Assembly: GCA_017860615.1 (NCBI GenBank)
Contig: JAGDMU010000018.1
Span: 1-37,013, forward strand
DNA from: Pseudomonadota bacterium
Lineage (GTDB): Bacteria > Campylobacterota > Campylobacteria > Campylobacterales > Sulfurospirillaceae
Direction: 5' to 3'
DNA length: 37,013 nucleotides
Below, piece after piece: positions 1-8,464 of this stretch (its first letter is position 1; each line of letters opens with the position of its first letter). The translations under genes were made by a program, and so were the position numbers. The notes under the pieces were generated by a model. That model made no database searches. It saw only the letters and a program-made list of their open reading frames with translations, and was not told where the DNA came from.

Positions 1-48
1 GATGAGAACATTGATGCTTTTATTGAACGCTATTCCAAAGAAAACTAA
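1..48 (+). CDS. 3' end of an unidentified upstream gene (partial)
   Basis: Frame 1 is open from the window edge and encodes DENIDAFIERYSKEN before a TAA at 46-48. The next gene's preferred ATG lies one base after this stop, the tight packing typical of this region. Only 15 residues are visible, so no family can be named. By position it could be another surface-glycan gene, for example from the dTDP-rhamnose or a glycosyltransferase cluster. Confidence 0.5.
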   Translation, partial: DENIDAFIERYSKEN

Positions 49-49
49 G

Positions 50-1021
50 ATGAAAATTCTCGTTGTCGGTAAAGATACGATGTTGCATTGGCCACAAAAT
101 GTCTGTGATGCTTTAGACGATATGGGCTATGAGAATGATCTTTTTTTGATCAATCATTTAGGTTTTTTCAGTGATACACTCATAAGCATTATCAAGAAGT
201 TCAAGAAACTTTCATCTGAAGAACTTTTAGCACACTATTTTCATCAAAAAATCAATGAATTTAAACCTGATGTTATTATGTTGATTAGTGCTTTTTTTAT
301 GCCTCAATCCCTTTATGATGTTTTAAAGAATTTACCAAAAAAGCCCTATGTCATAGGCTGGAGTGGCGATGCGTTTAATCAAGATGTTGCCCCATTGGTT
401 CACATTTTAGATAAGCTCTACTGTACAGACAGTTTTTTTGTTGACGTTGCACAGTCCACCTATGGGTGGAAAAACGTTGAGTACCTTCCTTTAGCCTATA
501 ATCCCAAAATATTTTTTCCCTCAAATCTACAGAATGAGCAACGCAAAGACACCCTATTTATCGGAAGTCCCGCACCTGATAGAGTCGAAATATTAAAGAG
601 TATTCAAACACCTATTACGCTCATCGGGTCCGCATGGAAAAAACACCCTTTAGCTTTGCACACTATAGTTGCTAAAAATATTGCTTTAAACCAAATCGTG
701 CCCCTATATCAATCATGTCGTGCGGTTTTAAATATGAAACAAGGTGCAAATGTCAAAAATGGTCTTAATATGAGAAGCTTTGAAGCAACCGCATGTGGCG
801 CTTTGATGATTCATGACAATGTAGCGGATATTGAAAAACATTTTGTCCCCAATGAAGAAATTTTAGTTTACACTAATGCAAAAGAGCTCAATGCCTTACT
901 CCAAGAGATCGAAAAAAACCCTCAATTATTTTATGCTATCTCCCAAAAAGGTATGCAAAGAACTCTTTTAGAGCATAGCTATCAGCATCGAATGTCTCTT
1001 ATTTTAGACAATTTATCGTAA
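50..1021 (+). CDS. Glycosyltransferase, CgeB-like / group 1 family
   Basis: A 323-residue protein predicted to be a GT-B fold glycosyltransferase of the CgeB-like type. The N-terminal half opens with a beta strand (MKILVVGKDT). The C-terminal half has a nucleotide-sugar-binding style segment, NMRSFEATACGALMIHDN near residues 242-259, followed by a typical C-terminal helix ending in HSYQHRM. I chose the ATG at 50 over the in-frame ATG at 2 because it begins at the conserved strand and sits one base after the preceding stop; the 16 extra residues look like read-through of the previous gene in another frame. It lies upstream of rfbC-rfbD, which suggests a role in O-antigen, capsule or flagellin glycan assembly. 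Donor and acceptor cannot be inferred. No signal peptide or membrane segment is seen, so it probably acts at the cytoplasmic membrane face. Confidence 0.75.
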   Translation: MKILVVGKDTMLHWPQNVCDALDDMGYENDLFLINHLGFFSDTLISIIKKFKKLSSEELLAHYFHQKINEFKPDVIMLISAFFMPQSLYDVLKNLPKKPYVIGWSGDAFNQDVAPLVHILDKLYCTDSFFVDVAQSTYGWKNVEYLPLAYNPKIFFPSNLQNEQRKDTLFIGSPAPDRVEILKSIQTPITLIGSAWKKHPLALHTIVAKNIALNQIVPLYQSCRAVLNMKQGANVKNGLNMRSFEATACGALMIHDNVADIEKHFVPNEEILVYTNAKELNALLQEIEKNPQLFYAISQKGMQRTLLEHSYQHRMSLILDNLS

Positions 1022-1054
1022 AATTAGGAAGCAAATGAAGGAGAATACTAACGC

Positions 1055-1627
1055 ATGATTTTTACACGAACGACCATTCCCGATGTTCTCATCATAGAAC
1101 CCAAAATTCATGGCGATGAACGTGGATATTTTGTTGAAACCTTTCGAGCCAATAAACTAGAAGAATTTTTAGGTCATCCCATCAATTTTTGCCAAGACAA
1201 TGAATCAAAAAGCTCTCGCGGTGTTTTAAGAGGCCTTCATTATCAACTGCCTCCTCATGCGCAGACGAAACTTGTTCGCGTCATTGAAGGCTCTGTTTTA
1301 GATGTAGCGGTTGATATTCGCAAAAACTCGCCTTTTTTTGGCCAACATGTCGCCGTTGAACTCAGTGGTGACAATAAAAAACAGATGTTTATCCCAAGAG
1401 GCTTTGCACATGGCTTCATTGTGCTCAGTGACGTCTGTACCTTTGCATACAAAGTCGATAACTACTATAGTCCAGAATGTGACAGAGGCATTGCATTTAA
1501 TGACCAAGATATAGACATTGATTGGCAAATTGCTACGTCACAATTGCGTTTATCAGAAAAAGATAAAAAGCAACCTAATCTTTGCAATGCTGATCTCTTT
1601 GAGTACGGAATAAACTATTATGCTTAA
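1055..1627 (+). CDS. rfbC: dTDP-4-dehydrorhamnose 3,5-epimerase
   Basis: RmlC/RfbC converts dTDP-4-dehydro-6-deoxy-D-glucose to dTDP-4-dehydro-L-rhamnose, the third step of dTDP-L-rhamnose synthesis, in the cytosol. The 190-residue length fits the family. The cupin signature is clear: DERGYFVETF near residues 21-30, then RGVLRGLHYQLPPHAQTKL, in which His62 of RGLHYQ is the expected catalytic base, and later the FIPRGFAHGF strand. An AAGGAG-like ribosome-binding site lies upstream of the ATG. The gene overlaps rfbD by 8 bases, so the two are probably translationally coupled. rfbA and rfbB are not in this window and may lie upstream of it. Confidence 0.95.
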   Translation: MIFTRTTIPDVLIIEPKIHGDERGYFVETFRANKLEEFLGHPINFCQDNESKSSRGVLRGLHYQLPPHAQTKLVRVIEGSVLDVAVDIRKNSPFFGQHVAVELSGDNKKQMFIPRGFAHGFIVLSDVCTFAYKVDNYYSPECDRGIAFNDQDIDIDWQIATSQLRLSEKDKKQPNLCNADLFEYGINYYA

Positions 1628-2489
1628 CATTCTTCTGACTGGTTCCAACGGTCAATTAGGCTCTGAAATACGTGAACTCTCCACTAACTACCCTTACCAA
1701 TTTTTCTTTATGGACAGAACAGGGCTTGATATTAGCGATGCAGACGCACTTGAGACGTTTATTGTTACACATGCTATTAATGCGATTGTGAACTGTGCCG
1801 CTTATACTGCCGTTGATAAAGCTGAAAGTGAAAGTGAAAAGGCTTATGCGATTAATGCTAATGCCGTTAAAACCTTAGCATCCCTGAGCAAACAATACGC
1901 TATAAAACTTATTCATATTTCAACGGATTATGTCTTTGATGGTACGCATTTTCAGCCCTATTGTGAAAACCACACAACCAATCCCCTCTCGGTTTATGGA
2001 AAATCAAAACGTGCGGGGGAAGAAGCCTTACTTGAGGTCAACCCTACAAATGCCATTATCATTCGTACCAGTTGGGTTTACAGCTCTTACGGTAACAACT
2101 TTGTCAAAACCATGCTTCGTTTAGCCAAAGAGCGTGAAGTACTCAATGTCATTTATGATCAAATCGGCACACCAACGTATGCCAAAGATTTGGCACATAC
2201 TATTCTTGAGATTCTTCCAAAAATAGATACTAAAACCGTTGAAATCTATCATTATAGCAATGAGGGTGTTGCAAGCTGGTATGACTTTGCAAATGAAATT
2301 ATCTCTTTCTCCAACCTTACATGTAAAATAGAGCCTATTACCGCAGAGCACTATCCATTGCCTGCTAAACGACCCTATTACTCACTTTTAAATAAAGCGA
2401 AAATCAAACAAACATTTGGGATAACGATTCCGTATTGGAAAGAGAGTTTAAAGGCGTGCTTGAGCAAAATCACTAACGCATCGTGTTGA
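1620..2489 (+). CDS. rfbD: dTDP-4-dehydrorhamnose reductase
   Basis: RmlD/RfbD performs the final NAD(P)H-dependent reduction to dTDP-L-rhamnose. The 289-residue protein is a short-chain dehydrogenase/reductase with an N-terminal Rossmann motif (LLTGSNGQLGSEI, residues 5-17). STDYVFDG follows at about 101-108. The YxxxK catalytic pair is YGKSK, Tyr126 and Lys130. The start overlaps the end of rfbC by 8 bases. The stop lies only 3 bases from the stop of the convergent heptosyltransferase gene, leaving no room for a separate terminator between the two operons. Confidence 0.95.
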   Translation: MLNILLTGSNGQLGSEIRELSTNYPYQFFFMDRTGLDISDADALETFIVTHAINAIVNCAAYTAVDKAESESEKAYAINANAVKTLASLSKQYAIKLIHISTDYVFDGTHFQPYCENHTTNPLSVYGKSKRAGEEALLEVNPTNAIIIRTSWVYSSYGNNFVKTMLRLAKEREVLNVIYDQIGTPTYAKDLAHTILEILPKIDTKTVEIYHYSNEGVASWYDFANEIISFSNLTCKIEPITAEHYPLPAKRPYYSLLNKAKIKQTFGITIPYWKESLKACLSKITNASC

Positions 2490-2492
2490 TGA

Positions 2493-3440
2493 TTACTGCA
2501 CACCTTTAAGAAGCGACTCAAATTCTTTTATTGCATCTTGCACACTAAGTGCGTTAATATCATTAAAGTTGCATAAAAAGACTTTTTGAGCACTTAACGC
2601 TCCCGTATTGGCGTCTAACCCTGTTGAGAAAAAGGTTAATGTAGGAATGCCAAGAGCGGCTGCAACGTGCATAGGTCCCGTGTCGTTGCTCACAAAGTAA
2701 TCACACGCACCTATGGCACCACAAAGCTCATCAACACTCACATCACTCACTCTTATAACATCGTTTGAGAAAGCATCAAGGTACTGTTTTTCGCGTTTTC
2801 CTGCAAATACAACCACATTAAAATCGTTTTTATAGTACTCACCAAACTCTGCAAAGTTCTTCTCTGACCAACGCCTGCTTTCTTGCGTAGAGCCTAGATT
2901 TAAACCAATCGTTTTTTTGCTTTGATCTAGTTTTGCCATCAAAAGAGTGCGATACGCCTTCGCCGTTTCACTAAGAACCATTTTTGAAAAATCCAAGCGA
3001 TCATCCACTCCAGCAATGCGACTGAAAAATTGGCTTCTATGACCACTCTCGTCTCTTGGAACAATGGTAGTATAGGCATACTCTTTATTCTTCTTTTTGG
3101 GAGCACCACGTTTTTCTTTTGCTTTGCAAAAATGTGTTATCAAGGCAGTCTCACCAAAATTTTGAAAATCTATAATGAGATCAAACTGCTTTTTTCGAAG
3201 CGTAATAAGATGTGTAATCTCTTTTAAAATCGCCCAAAATTTTTTTGCTTTAAAAACACCACGATTAAGTGTCACCACATCATCAATCAAACCACCGCTA
3301 TTTTTTGCAATATCAACATTGGTACTATCGCATAGAAGCGTTATACGCGCATTTGCATACTTTTGCTTGAGCTTTTGAAATGTTTGAAGCAACATAACAA
3401 TATCGCCCATACCACTAAAACGAATCGCTAAAATTTCCAT
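2493..3440 (-). CDS. ADP-heptose:LPS heptosyltransferase-like protein (glycosyltransferase family 9)
   Basis: A 315-residue GT9 family protein that probably transfers L-glycero-D-manno-heptose from ADP-heptose to the LPS inner core. Family hallmarks are the N-terminal LAIRFSGMGDIVML strand, the mid-protein LNLGSTQESRRWSEKNF element (donor site) and NDTGPMHVAAALGIPTLTFF near the C-terminus. I use the ATG at 3440. The in-frame ATG 27 bases upstream lies inside gmhA and would add residues that do not resemble the family, while ATG 3440 falls 4 bases after the gmhA stop. It is last in the heptose operon, so substrate synthesis and transfer are encoded together. Which heptosyltransferase (WaaC, WaaF or WaaQ type) is not resolvable by eye. 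Confidence 0.85.
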   Translation of the reverse strand: MEILAIRFSGMGDIVMLLQTFQKLKQKYANARITLLCDSTNVDIAKNSGGLIDDVVTLNRGVFKAKKFWAILKEITHLITLRKKQFDLIIDFQNFGETALITHFCKAKEKRGAPKKKNKEYAYTTIVPRDESGHRSQFFSRIAGVDDRLDFSKMVLSETAKAYRTLLMAKLDQSKKTIGLNLGSTQESRRWSEKNFAEFGEYYKNDFNVVVFAGKREKQYLDAFSNDVIRVSDVSVDELCGAIGACDYFVSNDTGPMHVAAALGIPTLTFFSTGLDANTGALSAQKVFLCNFNDINALSVQDAIKEFESLLKGVQ

Positions 3441-3444
3441 CCTG

Positions 3445-4014
3445 CTATTTTCCATAACTGTCATCAATGGCTTGACACAAAATATGTCCGATCATAATGT
3501 GCATCTCTTGAATACGAGGGGTATCGTCACTCGGGACGACAATGTTAATATCACAAAATTCATTCATCACACCACCATCTCGTCCACTCAGGCCTATTGT
3601 TTTGCATCCCATGTTACGAGCAAGACTTAAAGCGCGCACGACGTTTTTACTGTGTCCGCTGGTCGATATGCCAATGAGTACATCTCCCTCTCGAGCCAAT
3701 GCTTCCACTTGCCTATCAAAAATACGGTCAAAGCCAAAATCATTGCCTACGGCGGTAAGAACCGATGTATCCGTGGTCAATGCAATCCCCGCAAGCCCTC
3801 GTCTCTCGCTCTTATAACGCCCGCTGAGTTCTGCGGCGATATGCTGTGCATCAGCCGCACTACCACCATTACCACACAAAAGGATTTTATGCCCATTTTT
3901 AAGTGCTTCCGTTGCAATAATACACGCGGTATAAATATGGCTTTGTAAACTCTCTATCGTTTTAGCAATCACGACTTGATGTGCGAGCATCTCACGCTTT
4001 ATCATTTCCATCAT
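3445..4014 (-). CDS. gmhA: Sedoheptulose-7-phosphate isomerase
   Basis: GmhA isomerises sedoheptulose 7-phosphate to D-glycero-D-manno-heptose 7-phosphate, the first step of ADP-heptose synthesis. The 189-residue SIS-domain protein carries [20 protein letters not shown], with His58 and Glu62 at the expected zinc positions, and [11 protein letters not shown], whose Gln169 and His177 match the spacing of the remaining metal ligands in E. coli Gmh[12 protein letters not shown] is the phosphosugar loop. The start overlaps the hldE stop by 4 bases (ATGA). ATGs two and four codons in are possible alternatives. Confidence 0.95.
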   Translation of the reverse strand: MMEMIKREMLAHQVVIAKTIESLQSHIYTACIIATEALKNGHKILLCGNGGSAADAQHIAAELSGRYKSERRGLAGIALTTDTSVLTAVGNDFGFDRIFDRQVEALAREGDVLIGISTSGHSKNVVRALSLARNMGCKTIGLSGRDGGVMNEFCDINIVVPSDDTPRIQEMHIMIGHILCQAIDDSYGK

Positions 4015-5429
4015 TTTTGTTGAGCCCTCTCAATAATCTTTGTTGTACTTTTGCCCTCTACAAACTCAACTAAACGTACCTCTTTAGCAATATCACTTCC
4101 TACAACCACTTTTCCTTCGTAATCAGCCCCTTTAACCAAGATGTCTGGTTTAATGGCAGAGATAAGCTCAAAGGGTGTATCTTCCTCAAAAGGAACCACA
4201 TAACTCACAGACTCAAGGCTTGCTAAAATGTATGCTCTATCGTCCAGTGGATTGATGGGGCGACTTTCACCTTTAAGACGTCTAATTGAATCATCGGCAT
4301 TAAGCCCAACGATGAGCATGTCGCCAAAGCTTTTCGCTATTTCTAGGTACTTCACATGCCCTACATGTAAAATGTCAAAACAACCATTGGTAAAGACAAT
4401 TTTTTGATTTTTCTTGGTTTGCAAAAGATGAATCATCTCTTGTTTCGTTTTGATTTTACTCTCCGCTGTAGCGGCACGTAAGCTATGCTCGTACGCATCG
4501 ACTTCATCTAAATTCACGGTTGCACTACCTAGTTTTCCAACCACAACGGCTGCTGCAGAGTTGGCAAAAGAGGCGGCTTCTTGCATACTAAGACCACACG
4601 AAAGCGCATACCCAAGGCTTGCTAAAACCGTGTCTCCTGCACCCGTGACATCGTAGACTTCGCGTGCAACAGTTGGCATTTTGAGAAACTGCTCACCAAA
4701 AATCGCCATACCATCTTCAGAGAGCGTAATAACGGCGTATTTGAGCCCCAAACTCTCTTTGAGTAAGTTTCCTGCTTTTTGCAGACTTTCATCATCTTTG
4801 ATGGCTATCTTTGTAGCGATACTCGCCTCTTTTTTATTGGGCGTAATAAGTGTCGCACCGCTGTACTTTCGGTAGTCATCCCCTTTGGGATCCACTAAAA
4901 TAGCTTTTTTATGCTTTTTTGCAAGTTCTATAACATTGGTTGTAAAGGTTGTTGTTAAAACCCCTTTACCATAATCGGAGAGTAAAATAACATCTACGTT
5001 AGGTATATAGGTTTCGCATTGTGCTAAAAGTGCATCTACAGAAACTTGAGTGATATCATCTTTGGATTCGCTATCATAACGTACCACTTGCTGATGAGAG
5101 GCTATGACACGGCTTTTCTTGCTTGTTTTTCGCCCTTCTTGCTTGACAATGCCTTTGGCATCCGCACCCAACGTCTCAAGCATACACAAAAGCTCTTTGC
5201 CGTTTTCATCATTTCCCACAACGCTTAAAACGCTGACCTTTGCGCCCAAACTTAAAAGGTTATTGACCACATTGCCAGCCCCACCAAGTACCGTGCTTTC
5301 TCTTTGAACGTCAATAACCTGCACAGGCGCTTCAGGTGAAATGCGTTCACATTTTCCCCACAAGTAGTGGTCTAACATCAAATCGCCAATGACCAAGATG
5401 GAAGGCTGATACGCTCTTAATCTATCCAT
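4011..5429 (-). CDS. hldE: Bifunctional heptose 7-phosphate kinase / heptose 1-phosphate adenylyltransferase
   Basis: HldE carries out two non-consecutive steps of ADP-heptose synthesis: phosphorylation of heptose 7-phosphate, and adenylylation of heptose 1-phosphate after GmhB acts. Residues about 1-315 form a PfkB/ribokinase domain, with [12 protein letters not shown] near 47-58 and the catalytic VTGAGDTV loop (Asp266). Residues about 340-472 form a nucleotidyltransferase domain with [17 protein letters not shown], in which HVGH (355-358) is the HxGH motif. Both halves look intact, and 472 residues is close to the E. coli length. It overlaps hldD by 8 bases and gmhA by 4, which indicates translational coupling. 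Confidence 0.96.
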   Translation of the reverse strand: MDRLRAYQPSILVIGDLMLDHYLWGKCERISPEAPVQVIDVQRESTVLGGAGNVVNNLLSLGAKVSVLSVVGNDENGKELLCMLETLGADAKGIVKQEGRKTSKKSRVIASHQQVVRYDSESKDDITQVSVDALLAQCETYIPNVDVILLSDYGKGVLTTTFTTNVIELAKKHKKAILVDPKGDDYRKYSGATLITPNKKEASIATKIAIKDDESLQKAGNLLKESLGLKYAVITLSEDGMAIFGEQFLKMPTVAREVYDVTGAGDTVLASLGYALSCGLSMQEAASFANSAAAVVVGKLGSATVNLDEVDAYEHSLRAATAESKIKTKQEMIHLLQTKKNQKIVFTNGCFDILHVGHVKYLEIAKSFGDMLIVGLNADDSIRRLKGESRPINPLDDRAYILASLESVSYVVPFEEDTPFELISAIKPDILVKGADYEGKVVVGSDIAKEVRLVEFVEGKSTTKIIERAQQK

Positions 5430-6432
5430 GGCTTACTTCGCTTTTAAAAATACGTTTAATTTCAGGAACATAATTTCTTATCCCCTCTTCTAAGCTCACG
5501 TTAGGTTCATACCCTAAATCATCTCGTGTTGCAGAGATATCTGCTTCCGTATGCATCTGATACGCACGGTATGGATTGTTAAAATACTCTGTTCCAAGTG
5601 TCGTTTCTAGCTCTTTTTGTAAAATATCTGCAATATCTTGAAAACTTCTAGGATTGCCTGTTCCTACATTGTAAACACCACTTTTGTCTGAAACTGCTGC
5701 TTTAATATTTGCCTGAATAACATCATCGATGTAAATAAAATCACGTACAATTTTATCAGACCCATAAAAAAGACGCGGTGTTTTACCGCTTAAAATTTGA
5801 AGACCTAGTTGTAGTACCATAGAAGCTGTTGTATTTTTGAAGTATTCTCTTGGGCCATAGACATTAAAATAACGTAGCCCTACAATGCTCATAGTCGGAT
5901 TTTGTTTTGAAACTTCACGTGCTAAGTGATCCATAGCAAGTTTGCTAAAACCATACACATTTTGAGGTTGTTCATATCCAACACGTTGAGGAGAAGCGGC
6001 ATCACCGTATGTGGCAGCACTAGAGGCATAGACTACAACGGAATGGTTAACTTTGGCAAGTTCTAAGATATTTTTAAACGCATTCACATTGGTTTTGACC
6101 ATAATACCTTGATCTAAAACCGTCGTATCGGAAATCGCAGCTTCATGAAAAATATAATCGAATTTATAAGAGGTAAGCTTTGCTATGGCGGTTTCATCAT
6201 TGATGTCACCACTAATGACTTCGCCTTTAAAACCTATAAGATTTTTAAAATGTCCAAAGCTTTTGAGATTGCCGTTAGAAAAAGTAGCTTCACTTCTAAA
6301 AATATCAAAGACAACGACTTTACATGTAGGATAATTTTCTTGAAAGTAAAAAGCGAGGTTGCTTCCTATAAAACCAGCTCCCCCCGTAATGAGGAGTGTT
6401 TTAAGATTAAAATCAATATGAGTATAACGCAT
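5422..6432 (-). CDS. hldD: ADP-L-glycero-D-manno-heptose 6-epimerase
   Basis: HldD (RfaD) epimerises ADP-D-glycero-D-manno-heptose at C6, the last step before heptose is added to lipid A-Kdo. The 336-residue extended SDR protein has the NADP-binding LLITGGAGFIGSNLAFYF segment (residues 13-30) and the catalytic YxxxK as YGFSK, Tyr160 and Lys164. LRYFNVYGPRE and the C-terminal substrate domain are also recognisable. An AAGG ribosome-binding site lies 6 bases before the ATG. Only 8 bases separate it from gmhB, so the genes are co-transcribed. Confidence 0.95.
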   Translation of the reverse strand: MRYTHIDFNLKTLLITGGAGFIGSNLAFYFQENYPTCKVVVFDIFRSEATFSNGNLKSFGHFKNLIGFKGEVISGDINDETAIAKLTSYKFDYIFHEAAISDTTVLDQGIMVKTNVNAFKNILELAKVNHSVVVYASSAATYGDAASPQRVGYEQPQNVYGFSKLAMDHLAREVSKQNPTMSIVGLRYFNVYGPREYFKNTTASMVLQLGLQILSGKTPRLFYGSDKIVRDFIYIDDVIQANIKAAVSDKSGVYNVGTGNPRSFQDIADILQKELETTLGTEYFNNPYRAYQMHTEADISATRDDLGYEPNVSLEEGIRNYVPEIKRIFKSEVSHG

Positions 6433-6440
6433 TTAAGACC

Positions 6441-6950
6441 TTAATATTGAATAAGGTCTATTGTATCCAAAACAAAATTAACGCAATATTTAGCCCCACT
6501 GTTTTGATCTTCTCCTAGGAGGATCGTATTTTCTATCTTCGCACCAAGGGCAGCTTCAATATCGCTTTTTTTATCACCAATCATCCATGAATGTTCAACA
6601 TCAATATCAAATGCTTCAATGGCGGATTGGAACATGCCACTTTTAGGCTTACGACACTCACAATTGACTTCAGGTGCGTGAGGACAGTGGTAAATCGCAT
6701 CGATTTTGATGTTTGCATCTAAAAGCTCTTTGCACATCCAAGTACTCAATGTCTGAAAATCTTTTTCACTGTAATAGCCTCGACCAATGCCTGACTGATT
6801 GGTGACAATAATAAGCAGATATCCTAGTTTTTGAAAATGTCTTAACGCATCAAAAAGACCTTCACAAAACTCAAAATCCTCGATTTTATACACATACGCC
6901 TTGTCAACATTAATGACACCATCACGATCTAAGAAGATTGCTTTTTGCAC
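6441..6950 (-). CDS. gmhB: D-glycero-beta-D-manno-heptose 1,7-bisphosphate 7-phosphatase
   Basis: GmhB removes the C7 phosphate between the two HldE reactions. The 169-residue HAD-family protein begins AIFLDRDGVIN, with Asp8 as nucleophile and Asp10 as acid/base, and has VTNQSGIGRGYY as motif II. It carries the structural zinc site typical of GmhB, CPHAPEVNCEC (Cys89, His91, Cys97, Cys99), followed by the RKPKSGM loop and IGDKKSD. The start codon is GTG at 6950, directly abutting the TAG of the upstream TPR gene. GGAG inside the last codons of that gene serves as the ribosome-binding site, so translation is probably coupled. Confidence 0.94.
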   Translation of the reverse strand: MQKAIFLDRDGVINVDKAYVYKIEDFEFCEGLFDALRHFQKLGYLLIIVTNQSGIGRGYYSEKDFQTLSTWMCKELLDANIKIDAIYHCPHAPEVNCECRKPKSGMFQSAIEAFDIDVEHSWMIGDKKSDIEAALGAKIENTILLGEDQNSGAKYCVNFVLDTIDLIQY

Positions 6951-7655
6951 CTATTCTCCAAGTTCTTTCGTGATGTCACTGAGCAAATTGGTATATTCTA
7001 AGTAACCAAACGCATCTTTTTGAGATATTAAAGCATTTTTTGCTTTGGCGAAAAAGATTTTTGCTTCTTCTCGATTTTTAAGATCATAGGCTAAAAATTT
7101 TCCCATGTAGTAGTTAGCATAAAGGTGTTTTGGATCTTTCGCCAGTACACTTTGCACTTCTTCAATAGCAGTGTAAATTTGTAAGTTTTTCTGAAGCGCA
7201 AGAGCACGTTTGAGACGTATCATGTGCTGCATACCATCTACCAAGAGGCTTTTTTTATACATCTGTGCAGCTTCATTGAAAATTCCCATCTCAAAATATC
7301 CATCGCCCAATTTATTCCATGTTTCTTTATCGTTGGTTTTCGCTGCTTGTTGCTTGAGATTGGTAACTTTGAGCGCAAAAGGGAGTACGGTTGCTATGCG
7401 GCTATTTTGAACATTATGCGGATCAATCGAATAAGCATTGACTAAAAGATCAAATCCTTGAGCAATTTTGCCGAGTTTGAGGTAAATATTGGCAAGTTGA
7501 AGCATACATACTGTATTGGTTGGTTCTCCCACTAAAATGGCTTCAATTGTCTCTTTAGCTTTTAGCGTATCTGTTCTTTCTACTTCACAAACGCTGTGTG
7601 TAGCGCCCATAAGGTAGCTTGACACACATAAAAATGCTATCATTCCGCGAAACAA
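6951..7655 (-). CDS. Exported TPR-repeat protein of unknown function, first gene of the heptose operon
   Basis: A 234-residue protein with an N-terminal hydrophobic signal sequence (about residues 5-17) and helical tetratricopeptide-like repeats, seen for example in CMLQLANIYLKLGKIAQGF, TWNKLGDGYFEMGIFNEAA and LYANYYMGKFLAYDLKNREEA. No catalytic motif is visible; a scaffold or assembly role is the usual expectation for such proteins. The start is uncertain. TTG at 7655 has AGGGG six bases upstream and places an arginine before the hydrophobic stretch, whereas ATG at 7643 is a better codon without a good ribosome-binding site. It is the promoter-proximal gene of the operon, 31 bases from a -10 box, which ties it by position to envelope biogenesis. 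Confidence 0.75.
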   Translation of the reverse strand: MFRGMIAFLCVSSYLMGATHSVCEVERTDTLKAKETIEAILVGEPTNTVCMLQLANIYLKLGKIAQGFDLLVNAYSIDPHNVQNSRIATVLPFALKVTNLKQQAAKTNDKETWNKLGDGYFEMGIFNEAAQMYKKSLLVDGMQHMIRLKRALALQKNLQIYTAIEEVQSVLAKDPKHLYANYYMGKFLAYDLKNREEAKIFFAKAKNALISQKDAFGYLEYTNLLSDITKELGE

Positions 7656-7686
7656 ATGAACCCCTATACAAATGTAAAATTGCTGG

Positions 7687-7692
7687 ATTATA
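7687..7692 (-). promoter_or_regulatory. -10 box for the TPR-gmhB-hldD-hldE-gmhA-heptosyltransferase operon
   Basis: Reading the minus strand, TTAGGTATAAT contains a perfect TATAAT about 31 bases before the TPR gene start. No convincing -35 is seen. The divergent cytochrome gene has its own -10 at 7768-7773, so the two promoters share this 149-base spacer. Confidence 0.6.
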
Positions 7693-7767
7693 CCTAAGTT
7701 TTATGGAAATGAAAATAGAACTTTTAACTACCTTAGAAAAACTAAGCAGGGTTAAAGTAAGGTTAGT

Positions 7768-7773
7768 TATAAT
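7768..7773 (+). promoter_or_regulatory. -10 box for the cytochrome c553-like gene
   Basis: Perfect TATAAT in the context GTTAGTTATAATTTTTCC, about 31 bases before the ATG, with AAAGGGG as ribosome-binding site. The same context recurs almost exactly in front of tpx at 17381-17395. Confidence 0.65.
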
Positions 7774-7804
7774 TTTTCCCACACAACTTAAAAGGGGTAT
7801 CTAA

Positions 7805-8104
7805 ATGAAAAAAGTTTGCACAATTTTAGCAATTGCAGCAGTCTCTAGTTTGATGGCAGCCGATGGCGCAGCGATCTACCAATCAAAATGTTTTTCCTGT
7901 CATGGAGAGAAAGCTTCTAAGGTAGCACTCAATAAATCTCAAGTCATTGCAGGTTGGGATGCAGCAAAAATCGTTGCTTCTGTTAATGGCTATAAAGATG
8001 GCAGTTACGGTGGCGCAATGAAAGGTGTTATGAAACCTATCGCATCTGGTTTGAGTGATGAAGATCTTAAAGCTGTAGCAGCAACCATCGCTTCATATAA
8101 GTAA
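7805..8104 (+). CDS. Periplasmic class I cytochrome c (c553-like)
   Basis: A 99-residue small soluble c-type cytochrome. A signal peptide (MKKVCTILAIAAVSSLMAA) is followed by the heme attachment motif CFSCH (Cys29, Cys32, His33). VMKPIASGLSDEDLKAVAAYI-like C-terminal helices contain the probable axial methionine. Family knowledge: in Campylobacterota such proteins shuttle electrons from the bc1 complex or dehydrogenases to the cbb3 oxidase. Here the gene sits beside ccoI-ccoS, which act in cbb3 maturation, and petABC lies further along the window. It appears to be monocistronic, with its own promoter and a strong downstream hairpin. Confidence 0.9.
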   Translation: MKKVCTILAIAAVSSLMAADGAAIYQSKCFSCHGEKASKVALNKSQVIAGWDAAKIVASVNGYKDGSYGGAMKGVMKPIASGLSDEDLKAVAATIASYK

Positions 8105-8222
8105 ATTTCTACACGCTACAGGGGCAAAGCTCCTGTAGCTACGTTATGCCACTGGGGCACTAAAGCTTGCCTCTTTGAGGCAGAACTTTCCCTTTGGTTT
8201 CTATAATAATCTCCTAGCTACA
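8105..8222. repeat. Intergenic two-hairpin element, copy A (reads on the minus strand)
   Basis: This gap between the cytochrome gene and ccoS holds two compact hairpins. 8115-8139 is an 11-bp stem, GCTACAGGGGC with GCTCCTGTAGC, containing one G-T pair and an AAA loop. 8169-8181 is GCCTC-TTT-GAGGC. Neither is followed by a T-run on the plus strand, so a canonical terminator is unlikely. Read on the minus strand, the order is small hairpin, CCAGTG, TAACGTA, larger hairpin containing AGCTTTGC. The same order and conserved blocks occur on the plus strand at 13453-13522, which points to a dispersed repeat family. Confidence 0.55.
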
Positions 8223-8462
8223 TCAATCAGGTGGAGCGTATCTCGTCTCTCTTTTTTCTTTCTGTTTTAAAATCTCTGCTTTTTTATGTTCCATCATCAC
8301 CGCGTCATTAAGCGCTTCTTCACTGTCAAATTGTGTACCGTCTAAAAATTTTTTGTGATCATCAAATTGCCCACTACGAATACCCCACAAAAGTGCCCAA
8401 AGACCAAAAGCGCCCAAAAGCGTAGAAGCACTGAGCATCATTGCAATAATCCAACCATCCAT
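8223..8462 (-). CDS. ccoS: cbb3-type cytochrome oxidase assembly protein CcoS
   Basis: A 79-residue single-pass membrane protein. One transmembrane helix (about residues 4-27, containing GAFGLWALLWGIRSGQFDD) is followed by a charged tail. The WGIRSGQFDD segment just after the helix is characteristic of CcoS. CcoS is required with CcoI for maturation of the cbb3 oxidase metal centres. It starts 2 bases after the ccoI stop, so the two are one transcriptional unit. Confidence 0.85.
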   Translation of the reverse strand: MDGWIIAMMLSASTLLGAFGLWALLWGIRSGQFDDHKKFLDGTQFDSEEALNDAVMMEHKKAEILKQKEKRETRYAPPD

Positions 8463-8464
8463 CT

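Noticed and set aside
3542-3948. Plus-strand open frames opposite gmhA
   Set aside because: They lie antisense to a well-conserved gene, have no family resemblance and no ribosome-binding site.
8115-8139. Rho-independent terminator after the cytochrome c553 gene
   Set aside because: The stem is strong, but no T-run follows on the plus strand; it fits better as part of the repeated two-hairpin element, although it might still slow transcription.
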